From: JAKRSE01 sp943369295
Lineage (GTDB): Bacteria > Armatimonadota > Fimbriimonadia > Fimbriimonadales > Fimbriimonadaceae
Direction of reading: 5' to 3'
Length of the DNA stretch: 64,000 nt
Assembly: GCA_943369295.1 (NCBI GenBank)
Contig: CALRMU020000001.1
Location: forward strand, 496,001 to 560,000
Shown here: positions 8,889 through 16,031 of the stretch, piece by piece
How the letters are laid out: the number at the start of each line of letters is the position of its first letter
How positions within the stretch are numbered: position 1 is the first letter of the stretch
Program-made: the position numbers and the translations under genes
Notes under the pieces: model-generated
What the model was told of the DNA's origin: nothing
The model's input: only the letters and a program-made list of their open reading frames with translations
Database searches by the model: none

Positions 8889-9737
8889 CTATGAGTCGGC
8901 GCCACGGCCTGTGAGGCCAAGCGACATGGCCCTTCGAGACCATGAATGAACTTCGTCCCAGGTCGATGCCGAGATTTCTACCGTGTAGGCATCGAGGCGA
9001 ACTGAGTTCGGAAGCATCGCGACGACATCAGCTTCTTCACTGCGGTTGAACTCCATTCGTGCCGTGACGGGTTCAGTCGGTTTCCAGGGCTGAATCAGGC
9101 CGTCTTTAACAGCCTGCAGGCCATCTTGGGCTGCATCTGAAATGAGCTTGCCTGTGATTGAAGGATGTTTAAGCCTTCCCATGTAGCGGCCGATTCCTGT
9201 TTTGACCACAGAAGTCGCCAGGCCGGGGATGAGGTCCGCCGCTTCGGCACAGCCAGCCGCATCGCTGGAGACCATGACGAGGGGGACGCCCAAAACGCCA
9301 GCTGTGGCCGCGCTCATGGCGATTTCGCCTGCCGGCATGCCGTTGATCCAGTAGCGGTGGATGATGCCTGTAATCGTGTGCTCCATGATTCCGGCCGTGG
9401 TTCCGGCCATGGCGTGGTAGCCCACCAGAAAGCAGGCATCAAAGCTGGAATCGATGCCGCACATCATTCCTCCGACTCCTGAACCCATTCCAGAAATCAG
9501 CTCGACATCATCTTCAAGCTGATCAATCAGCAGATTCTTGCTGGTGTTGTGGCTGTCTTTGACGACGATCTCTTCGGCTCCGGCCGCGCGTGCCCCACGG
9601 ATAGCGGCATTCACGTCGTGAGTCATCATGCGGCGGGCAAAATCCCAGTCGTACTTTGAGTCAGATGGACCACCAGACTGCGCCCAAGAGACGACGCCGG
9701 TCACTCCTTCGATATCTGCCGAGATGTAGACCTTCAT
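8889..9737 (-). CDS. dppA: M55-family D-aminopeptidase (DppA-like)
   Basis: Zinc-dependent peptidase that removes N-terminal D-amino acids; in Bacillus DppA forms a large ring and is thought to recycle D-Ala peptides. Length is 282 residues, close to the 274 of DppA. The metal-ligand signature SADIEG is at residues 6-11 (Asp8, Glu10), followed by VVKDSHNTSKN, GYHAMAGT (His) and IMEHTITG (Glu). These match the ligand set described for the family. The start ATG overlaps the stop of the upstream membrane-anchored protein by four bases (ATGA), so this is the last gene of a three-gene operon. Confidence 0.93.
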   Translation of the reverse strand: MKVYISADIEGVTGVVSWAQSGGPSDSKYDWDFARRMMTHDVNAAIRGARAAGAEEIVVKDSHNTSKNLLIDQLEDDVELISGMGSGVGGMMCGIDSSFDACFLVGYHAMAGTTAGIMEHTITGIIHRYWINGMPAGEIAMSAATAGVLGVPLVMVSSDAAGCAEAADLIPGLATSVVKTGIGRYMGRLKHPSITGKLISDAAQDGLQAVKDGLIQPWKPTEPVTARMEFNRSEEADVVAMLPNSVRLDAYTVEISASTWDEVHSWSRRAMSLGLTGRGADS

Positions 9738-10201
9738 TTCTTTGCCTCTTCTGCCAGCTTCATGTCATCCAGCCGCCACTTTGAATCGATGTAGATGCGG
9801 CAGACCACCCATTCCAGCTTCTTGGGTCCGGTTTTGAATTGGGCAGTGCCATTGAACCGAACAAACTGCCACATTTGATCGTCTCGTTCGCCGGCCCAGC
9901 TTTTCTTGGTCTTGATTCCCTCAAGCTTCAAAAACGGTCCCCAAGTCTTCTTTTGGTCGACAAAGGCCTTCAGTTCTGGCTTCTCGGCAAAAGTGGGTGT
10001 GCTGATGATTTTGAGGGCAGCTTCGTCGGCGGTCATGGCTCGAATAGCAATCTGCTCACCCTGGGCCTGAGAGTTCGACTCGATCTTGCTGTGCATATCA
10101 CGCCAGAAGTAGACAAGGCCAGTGACGGGGAATCCGAAGAAAAAGAGCAGCAGGAGGCTCAGCTTGATTCTTCGAACTTTAAGATCAGATTGAGGTGTCA
10201 T
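9734..10201 (-). CDS. membrane-anchored protein of unknown function
   Basis: A 155-residue protein starting at the ATG ending at 10201, which overlaps the stop of the upstream gene by four bases. A longer frame upstream reads only as shadow of that gene. After a basic start (MTPQSDLKVRRIK) there is one membrane helix (LSLLLLFFFGFPVTGLVYFW), then a soluble region, probably outside the cell. That region contains TWGPFLKLEGIKTKKSW and MWQFVRFNGTAQFKTGPKK. It lies between a multi-pass membrane gene and a D-aminopeptidase gene, with ATGA overlaps on both sides, so its product probably works with theirs. I do not recognise the family. Confidence 0.8.
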   Translation of the reverse strand: MTPQSDLKVRRIKLSLLLLFFFGFPVTGLVYFWRDMHSKIESNSQAQGEQIAIRAMTADEAALKIISTPTFAEKPELKAFVDQKKTWGPFLKLEGIKTKKSWAGERDDQMWQFVRFNGTAQFKTGPKKLEWVVCRIYIDSKWRLDDMKLAEEAKK

Positions 10202-10827
10202 GAGGGTCGTCGCGAAATTAAGTCCCACAGGCCGGTCTGCAGAGCCCAAGCTCCGAGGCTGAAAGCAGCTTTGAGCAGAAGGCTCTGCCAAATTTTAAGC
10301 TGTCCATCGGGCAGCTTGAAGATGAGATAGGTAAGCAGAATCTGTGCCCCGATAATTCCTCCTCCTGCAATCGGCTTGTAAGGAAGCTCGGTAAGGGCAT
10401 AAACCTGGAACTTGTCCTGCTTTAAAGCCATGACAAGCTCGGTCCAAATCAGGCCGATTCCCAAGCCGCTAATGGTGTAAAGCAGCCATTGAAGTAGGAA
10501 GGTGTTCCTTCTCGTGATGATCCAAGCCAGCACGAGGGCCATAAAGGCCAGGCTGATGCCAATGTTCGCAAATTGAAGGATTGCTATGCCAGGGGTTTTA
10601 GAGTAATAGCTGGCTGCGGTCATGGGCTGATCCATTTCCGCCAAGCTCCGCATCGAGCTGCCGATCATGACGGTGCAGGCGAGAGAAGCGAGCCATTCGG
10701 TAAGGCTGGGGCCGCTGTAAGCCCATCTAAAGCTCCTCACAGAGTCCGTCGCAGGCTCTTGAGTCACAGACTCATTGTATACGCCAAAGATAAGAGGACG
10801 TTCCAAGGGAGTAGAAGGCCCCACCAA
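10198..10827 (-). CDS. multi-pass membrane protein of unknown function
   Basis: A hydrophobic protein of up to 209 residues with about four membrane helices, among them IAILQFANIGISLAFMALVL, LQWLLYTISGLGIGLIW and IIGAQILLTYLIF. No enzyme motif is visible. The start is uncertain: TTG at 10827 gives the longest form, and GTG at 10767 is an alternative. Nothing resembling a strong ribosome site precedes either. It is the first gene of a three-gene operon with ATGA junctions and is divergent from the J-domain/WD40 gene, whose start is 39 bp away. Confidence 0.72.
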   Translation of the reverse strand: MVGPSTPLERPLIFGVYNESVTQEPATDSVRSFRWAYSGPSLTEWLASLACTVMIGSSMRSLAEMDQPMTAASYYSKTPGIAILQFANIGISLAFMALVLAWIITRRNTFLLQWLLYTISGLGIGLIWTELVMALKQDKFQVYALTELPYKPIAGGGIIGAQILLTYLIFKLPDGQLKIWQSLLLKAAFSLGAWALQTGLWDLISRRPS

Positions 10828-10852
10828 TGAGGCTCAGCAGGCTCAAGGCTCC

Positions 10853-10858
10853 TATAAT
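10853..10858 (+). promoter_or_regulatory. candidate -10 element (TATAAT) for the J-domain/WD40 gene
   Basis: A perfect TATAAT lies 8 bp before the TTG start at 10867. If used on the plus strand, the transcript would start within a few bases of the start codon, giving a nearly leaderless mRNA. No good -35 hexamer is seen at the usual distance. Confidence 0.35.
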
Positions 10859-10866
10859 GGGGAACC

Positions 10867-12033
10867 TTGCACAGTCACTACGATGTCCTGGGGGTTGAGC
10901 CTCATGCCCAGCCAGAAGAGGTGAGGACTGCTTATCACCGACTGGCTCGGTCATATCACCCTGACCTCAACCCAGATCCTCATGCCCATGAACACATGGC
11001 CAGGATCAACGTAGCGTTTGAGGTTCTTAGCGACCCAGTCCGACGCATGGAGTACGACTCCAGCCTTGGACGCACCGTGATGATCGAGCCGGAAAAGGCT
11101 CGTCGCGAAGCCACCGACCCTGATTCGATTCAGGCCAAGATCCTGCACAGGCACAGGGCTCACCGCACTCCGATCTACAGCATCGGATTCCTCCCCCACT
11201 CTTCCCGCCTTGTCAGCTCATCTTTCGACAACGAAATTCTTTGGTGGAGTCCCGGCATTCAGTCTGTCGTTCGCAGGCAGAAGCTTGAAGGCGGAGTTGT
11301 TTCTACCCTTCAGCCCTTGAGCAGCGGCCGAGTCGTTGCCGCAGGCAGCACCGAGCAGTCTCTTGCCTGCTGGACTGTGGGCGAAGGTAAATACGATGTC
11401 TGGCGGCAAACCCCCAAAGAATGGATCTGCTGCCTTAAACCTTCGCCAGATGGTCAGAGCCTGGCCATGGGACAGGTCGATTCCTTCCTGCGAGTCGTGA
11501 GCGTTTCTTCTGGTGTGCTCCGCTGGCAGACGAAGGCTCACATCGAATCAGTCACAGCTTTGGCCTGGTCGCCCGATTCGAGCTATGTTGCAACAGGTTC
11601 CGCCGATGCCATGGTGAAGATCTGGTGCGGCACTACGGGCCGTGAGCTTCACCAGCTCATCAATATTCGGTCTACCGTCACAGCCCTTTCTTTCTCACCC
11701 GATGGACGCTGGCTGGCTGTCGCCGCTGTTGATCTTTCCATCCGAGTTTTTGACCTGAAGGATCTGACTCTGCGCCACACCTTCTTCGGACATTCCAAGC
11801 CGATTGAATCTTTGGCCTTCCACCCACGATCCTGGCTTTTGGGTTCAGCCTCACGAGATGGCACCTTGCGGCTCTGGAACGTGAAGTTCGGAATTGGTCA
11901 CGGAGTCATTGAGGCCAGCCACCAGCCGCAGGCCAGCATCGCTTTCTCAGGAGAAGGCAACCTTCTGGCGGCAGGTGGTCTGGATAAGGTGGTTCGAGTC
12001 TGGCAGCTTCATCAGCCAAAGACGAGCGACTGA
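10867..12033 (+). CDS. J-domain protein fused to a seven-bladed WD40 propeller
   Basis: A 388-residue protein joining two modules. Residues 1-70 are a J-domain: HYDVLGVEPHAQPEEVR, with the HPD triad at residues 31-33 (SYHPDLNPDP) that stimulates DnaK-type Hsp70 ATPase activity. Residues from about 95 to the end hold seven WD40-type repeats, for example VTALAWSPDSSYVATGSAD, VTALSFSPDGRWLAVAAVD and IESLAFHPRSWLLGSASRD, enough for one closed propeller. DnaJ's Gly/Phe linker, zinc centre and C-terminal domains are absent. The start is TTG at 10867, chosen because the J-domain begins there. It ends 2 bp before argH. I infer a client-specific Hsp70 partner; the client is unknown. Confidence 0.88.
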   Translation: MHSHYDVLGVEPHAQPEEVRTAYHRLARSYHPDLNPDPHAHEHMARINVAFEVLSDPVRRMEYDSSLGRTVMIEPEKARREATDPDSIQAKILHRHRAHRTPIYSIGFLPHSSRLVSSSFDNEILWWSPGIQSVVRRQKLEGGVVSTLQPLSSGRVVAAGSTEQSLACWTVGEGKYDVWRQTPKEWICCLKPSPDGQSLAMGQVDSFLRVVSVSSGVLRWQTKAHIESVTALAWSPDSSYVATGSADAMVKIWCGTTGRELHQLINIRSTVTALSFSPDGRWLAVAAVDLSIRVFDLKDLTLRHTFFGHSKPIESLAFHPRSWLLGSASRDGTLRLWNVKFGIGHGVIEASHQPQASIAFSGEGNLLAAGGLDKVVRVWQLHQPKTSD

Positions 12034-12035
12034 CG

Positions 12036-13424
12036 ATGAGAAAGCTTTGGGGCGGTGCCTTTGGGCAGGAATCTCATCAGCTTGTTGATGACTTCGGTCG
12101 ATCGCTGGAATCTGACCTGACTTTTTGGCAGGAAGACGTTGAAGGGTCCATCGCTCACGCCGTCATGCTGACCGAGCAGGGCATTTTAAGCGAAGACGAC
12201 GGAGCCTTGATTTTAGGGGGTCTGAAGCAGATTCTCGAAGATGGGCCAGAGCATCTTCCTGATGATGTTGAAGATATTCACACCGCCGTTGAAGTCAGAC
12301 TCACCGAGTTGATTGGAGATGCGGCAGGCCGCCTTCATACGGCACGAAGCCGCAACGACCAGGTGGCGACCGATGGCCGTCTGTGGCTGAGAAAGGAGGT
12401 TCGCCTGATTCAGCAGGGTCTCAAGGGCCTTCAGGAAGTTCTTCTCAATCTCTCCGAGCAGCATTCTGCAACCCTACTGCCTGGGGTGACTCATCAGCAG
12501 CACGCTCAGCCCATTACTTTAGGCTTCCACCTGATGGCGCATTTTTGGATGCACCAAAGGCATGGCTGGAGGCTGGACCGGCTGCAGGACGTTTTGAGCT
12601 TTTCGCCTCTGGGGTCGGCGGCACTCAGCGGTTCATCTTTTCCTATTGATCGGCACCGCACGGCTGAGCTTCTTGGTTTTGCCGGACCGAGCGTCAATGC
12701 TCTCGAAGCCACTTCGGATCGCAGTTCAATCCTTGATGCCCTGCACATATGTGCTTTGATCATGGGCGACCTTAGCCGCCTAAGTCAGGAATTGGTGCTC
12801 TGGTCGAGCCCAGAATTTGGCTACATCAAGCTGAGCGATGGGGTGACGACCGGCTCGAGCATCATGCCCCAAAAGCGCAACCCCGATATGGCCGAACTGA
12901 TTCGCGGCCGCACCGGGCGGGTTATCGGCAACTGGACCGCCCTTTCTTCGACGATGAAGGCGATGGTGCTGGGATACAACCGCGACACCCAGGAGGACAA
13001 GCCTCCCCTTTTTGAATCCTGCCGAGTTGTCCGACAGAGTTTGGAGCTCTGCCGCCTAATGCTGGAAGGCGCCTCCTTTCAGACCGAGCGAATGGAGCAG
13101 GCAGCCTCCCGAGACTTTTCAACCGCCACCGATCTGGCCGACTATCTGGCCAAGAAGGGAATGCCCTTCCGCCACGCTCACGAGGTGACAGGCAAAGTGG
13201 TTCGGTGGTGTCAGGCACAGGGAATCGCTCTGGAAGATTTGACCCCAGAGACTCTTGAGCAGGCCGCACCCGGAACTCCCTCTGAGGTTCTGGCGCTTCT
13301 CTTGCCTCGGCGGTCAGCTGAGGGACGAGACTCCTTTGGTGGGACTGCCCCGGCTCAGGTGCTGGTTCAGTGCGGATTGGGCAGAGAAGTCTTGTCAGAT
13401 GATGTGTTTCGCCTGGTAACTTGA
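12036..13424 (+). CDS. argH: argininosuccinate lyase
   Basis: Splits argininosuccinate into arginine and fumarate, the last step of arginine synthesis, in the cytoplasm. The 462 residues match the family's usual length of 455-470. Seen are KLWGGAFGQ at the N-terminus, TARSRNDQVATDGRLW, the catalytic His region LPGVTHQQHAQPITLGFH, and the fumarase/aspartase superfamily signature GSSIMPQKRNPD. The stop of the J-domain/WD40 gene is 2 bp upstream, so the two are probably on one message. No other arg gene lies in the window. Confidence 0.97.
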   Translation: MRKLWGGAFGQESHQLVDDFGRSLESDLTFWQEDVEGSIAHAVMLTEQGILSEDDGALILGGLKQILEDGPEHLPDDVEDIHTAVEVRLTELIGDAAGRLHTARSRNDQVATDGRLWLRKEVRLIQQGLKGLQEVLLNLSEQHSATLLPGVTHQQHAQPITLGFHLMAHFWMHQRHGWRLDRLQDVLSFSPLGSAALSGSSFPIDRHRTAELLGFAGPSVNALEATSDRSSILDALHICALIMGDLSRLSQELVLWSSPEFGYIKLSDGVTTGSSIMPQKRNPDMAELIRGRTGRVIGNWTALSSTMKAMVLGYNRDTQEDKPPLFESCRVVRQSLELCRLMLEGASFQTERMEQAASRDFSTATDLADYLAKKGMPFRHAHEVTGKVVRWCQAQGIALEDLTPETLEQAAPGTPSEVLALLLPRRSAEGRDSFGGTAPAQVLVQCGLGREVLSDDVFRLVT

Positions 13425-13484
13425 AACCAAAGGTGCCTCTCTGAGGTTGACCTATTGGGGGCATGGCATCATGTTGATAGTTGA

Positions 13485-13925
13485 ATGAGTCCGCAGCTGC
13501 CAGAAGATTTTAGGAAGCCAGAAACACAGGAGACTGGCCTGCGCCTGACTTCCGATGAGGATGTCGAGGAGATACTCCGTCTCGCTGTCCGGAAATCGGG
13601 TGCGGCATCTGACATTGACCTAAGGGACAGGCTGAAGCAGGCCGCAGCCGAGCTCAACATCTCTGAGGAGGAGCTGAGACAGGCAGAGATCGAGTTCATT
13701 CAGAAGCGAGATGCAGTTGAGGCTGTTTCTGAAGCTAAAAAGAGGCAGACCCAGGAGTTCATGGGGCACCTCATCACCTTTGTCGCGGTCAACGTGTTCC
13801 TTATCACAATTGATGTGATGGGAGACGGAGGGATCAGCTGGTCGATTTATCCTCTTCTGGGCTGGGGGATCGGTTTGGCAATCAACTTTGTGAACACCTT
13901 TGTCCGTCCCCAGGATAAAGAGTAG
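13485..13925 (+). CDS. 2TM-domain protein
   Basis: A 146-residue protein. The N-terminal half is charged and helical (residues about 25-85, with EELRQAEIEFIQKRD). The C-terminal half holds a pair of membrane helices: FMGHLITFVAVNVFLITIDV and WSIYPLLGWGIGLAINFVNT. The pattern of a short linker followed by GWGIGLAINF fits the '2TM domain' family found in many bacteria, sometimes attached to histidine kinases. The role is unknown. It stands 60 bp after argH and converges on the antitoxin gene. Confidence 0.75.
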   Translation: MSPQLPEDFRKPETQETGLRLTSDEDVEEILRLAVRKSGAASDIDLRDRLKQAAAELNISEEELRQAEIEFIQKRDAVEAVSEAKKRQTQEFMGHLITFVAVNVFLITIDVMGDGGISWSIYPLLGWGIGLAINFVNTFVRPQDKE

Positions 13926-13961
13926 CTTGCGGGCCAACACTGATCGGCCGTCTCAGTAAAA

Positions 13962-14246
13962 TTATGCCGCTTGCCGAACTTCCTTTGCGATCTGTTCGAT
14001 CGGCACGCCAAGAGCCTCGGCATAGGCAAGCATTCTTCGGAATGACACCGACAAAGGACGCCTCTCCAATTCAGCGACGCGGGGTCTCGAAACGCCCATC
14101 TTTTTGGCGACATCTTCCTGCGTCATATTGGCTCGCTTCCTAAGCATTGCCAGATTAATCCGCACTTCGGCTTCCTTCCAAGCAGCTCTGAACTCGGGAT
14201 CGGCCGAAACATTCATTTCAATCAGGTCATCTAGATAATCGCTCAT
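13962..14246 (-). CDS. XRE-family antitoxin
   Basis: A 94-residue protein with a helix-turn-helix of the Cro/XRE type at about residues 38-80: RANMTQEDVAKKMGVSRPRV. The ATG at 14246 overlaps the stop of the upstream toxin frame by four bases (ATGA), the usual order for HigBA or Gp49-type toxin-first modules. Such antitoxins bind and neutralise the toxin and repress the operon. The antitoxin frame is intact although the toxin frame upstream is interrupted, so it may act only as a DNA-binding regulator now. The family call is firm. Confidence 0.88.
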   Translation of the reverse strand: MSDYLDDLIEMNVSADPEFRAAWKEAEVRINLAMLRKRANMTQEDVAKKMGVSRPRVAELERRPLSVSFRRMLAYAEALGVPIEQIAKEVRQAA

Positions 14247-14617
14247 TTTTGATCTCTTAAGTAACCGTCCATTCGTTGTTTGGCAAGTGCCAAAATTCGA
14301 TCTGGTGCTCTGCGGCTCTCCTTTTTGTAAGCTAGAAGTGCAACAAGCTCTGTGCATTCTGTCGATTTCGCAATCGTGAAGAACAGACACCTTCCCTGGC
14401 CATGCTACGGCTTGATCATCCACAGTCCGTCACCATAGTGCTTCACGACATAGCCGATTCCGGCGTCTTGCCTGTACAGCTTCATGGCCTCAAACAAATC
14501 CAGCCTGTCAGCTTTTGGAAGGCTAGCGAACTCTTTGTTAGTTGTGTCGGTATTGAAACTCTTCCAACTCCGAGTCACCTCTGCAGTGTACGCTATTTCG
14601 TACGTCAGGCAGGACAA
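14243..14617 (-). pseudogene. RelE/Gp49-type toxin gene with an in-frame amber stop
   Basis: Reading from TTG at 14617, the frame gives FASLPKADRLDLFEAMKL and YVVKHYGDGLWMIKP, then TAG at 14405-14407. In the same frame it continues HGQGRCLFFTIA and ELVALLAYKKESRRAPDR, ending ALAKQRMDGYLRDQK with TGA at 14243-14245. Both halves match the order of a RelE/ParE-superfamily, Gp49-like toxin of about 120 residues, in which the active-site strand normally runs straight through this point. One base change (for example TCG to TAG) would explain the stop. The TGA overlaps the antitoxin ATG. Either the toxin is inactivated or the codon is read through; the former is more likely. The start codon is uncertain. 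Confidence 0.8.
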
Positions 14618-14693
14618 GATGCTTCAGAAGTTTTTGAGAACTCCTTCAAGATGGGTAAGGACACGTAGAATTCCCGCGTAGCTCACCCCTGCC

Positions 14694-14773
14694 CCCCTTC
14701 CCAAAACCGTTGGGAGGGGTTGAATTTTGTGGGCGGTTTTCGACGCTTCGCCTGAAGCTCGGTCGAAAACCGC
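14694..14773. repeat. two adjacent hairpins between the toxin and PhyH genes
   Basis: The first hairpin pairs CCCCTTCCCAA (14694-14704) with TTGGGAGGGG (14710-14719). The second pairs GCGGTTTTCGAC (14733-14744) perfectly with GTCGAAAACCGC (14762-14773), and its loop holds an inner GCTTC/GAAGC stem. They lie upstream of the toxin gene and directly beyond the PhyH stop (gene on the minus strand). They may act as a terminator for PhyH, though no T-tract follows on that strand, or be a REP-type element. Confidence 0.5.
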
Positions 14774-14796
14774 ATTTACCCGGATATCCCAAACCC

Positions 14797-15636
14797 CTAC
14801 CGCTTGAAGACAAGAGGATTCAGCGGTGAAGCGGCCACTTCTCCAGGAACCTGACCGGGGAAGAAGGAGGCCATATCACTCTCCCTAAACCCGTTAGTGG
14901 GAGTAGAAATCTTGCCTCCGTCTTCAAAGAAGATCAAGGTCATGACTTCTCTCATCCGCTCAGTCCGGTTGCCGGGCGCGCCGTGAAGACACCAGCCGTC
15001 GTGGAATGTCGCATCGCCGGGCAGCATTTCCTGAACCTGATGAATCGTCATCTTGCGTTCATGGATGAAGCTGTTGAAGAACTTTTCTGAGTCATCAGAA
15101 ATCTCCTTCATCGTAATGGGGCCATCCAGGTGGCTGCCGGGGACGAACTTCATCGCCATCATGTCGGCTTCCACCAGCACCAGAGGCATCCACATGGTCA
15201 CGCACTTAACGCCATCCAGCGGCCAGTAGAACTGGTCTTGGTGCCAAGGGGTCGGGCCGCCCTGTGGTTCCTTGAAAAGAGCCTGGTCGTGATAAAGCCG
15301 GACTCCATCCACCCCCATCAGGTCAGCGGCAATCTGGCCAAACCGGCGAGCCGTGGAAAACTTGGCCACGACTGGATCCATCTGCCAGAGATTGATCACC
15401 TGGAGAAAGGCTTTGCCGTAGGTGTCTCGTTCTTCCATCGGCCGCGTTTCGCGGGCATGAGCCAAGGCCGTTTCGCGAATAGCTTCCTTATAGACAGCCA
15501 CTTCTTCCCGCGTGCAGACTTCCTTAAGGTGGACGTAGCCCTTGTCGTTGTACTCCTCAATTTCAGAGGGCAGAACCTTATAGCTTTCTTCCAGGCTGGG
15601 CAGGGCCTTATCCATGTTAACCGGGTCCATGTGCAA
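14797..15636 (-). CDS. phytanoyl-CoA dioxygenase (PhyH) family protein
   Basis: Fe(II)/2-oxoglutarate-dependent oxygenase of the PhyH family, with 279 residues. The iron ligands are visible: His132 and Asp134 in PTPWHQDQFYWPL, and distal His218 in GWCLHGAPGNRT, where Arg224 would bind the 2-oxoglutarate carboxylate. The family hydroxylates varied small molecules, and the substrate here cannot be predicted. ATG codons at 15636, 15630 and 15615 are all possible starts; none has a clear ribosome site. A second, more distant member of the family lies at 44423. No neighbour suggests a pathway. Confidence 0.88.
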   Translation of the reverse strand: MHMDPVNMDKALPSLEESYKVLPSEIEEYNDKGYVHLKEVCTREEVAVYKEAIRETALAHARETRPMEERDTYGKAFLQVINLWQMDPVVAKFSTARRFGQIAADLMGVDGVRLYHDQALFKEPQGGPTPWHQDQFYWPLDGVKCVTMWMPLVLVEADMMAMKFVPGSHLDGPITMKEISDDSEKFFNSFIHERKMTIHQVQEMLPGDATFHDGWCLHGAPGNRTERMREVMTLIFFEDGGKISTPTNGFRESDMASFFPGQVPGEVAASPLNPLVFKR

Positions 15637-16031
15637 AGGGCACGATACCTGTCCTCACCTGGACAAGCCAAGTGAGAGGCAAGAATTGCTGTGGAGATTG
15701 CATCAACAGGGGCTGCAAGTTGGGCTCAGCGTGCCACTAAAAACGCAGAAAATTTTACAGATTGGGAGCCTGTGCCACTGGCCTCGCCAATGCCTTTCGA
15801 AAGACATTTTAACGTGGGCGGCCCTGCTGCGACCGTGGTCCACAGGGATCATTAAAAGCACTGGCGATGCCAGTGGCACAAACTCAATGACCCTTGAGCT
15901 GCTGCCGGCTCGCCAGAGATCCTTGGATGACAGAGATCGACGGGGTCTGGCGCATTCTTGTTTACAAGCCTTGTGGCCTGATTGATCACATTTGCTGTCA
16001 ACCAGGCCACAGACACTCGTAAGAGTTCAAC
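15637..16031. repeat. 395 bp intergenic island with palindromic repeats
   Basis: No gene is seen. The island holds two copies of the family around GCACTGGC-n3-GCCAGTG: a degenerate one at about 15771-15792 and a good one at 15858-15880. It also holds a larger inverted repeat at about 15971-16014 (GTGGCCTGATTGATCA to CAACCAGGCCAC). The same two families recur at 28.8-29.5 kb and 33.4-34.1 kb. Confidence 0.65.
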
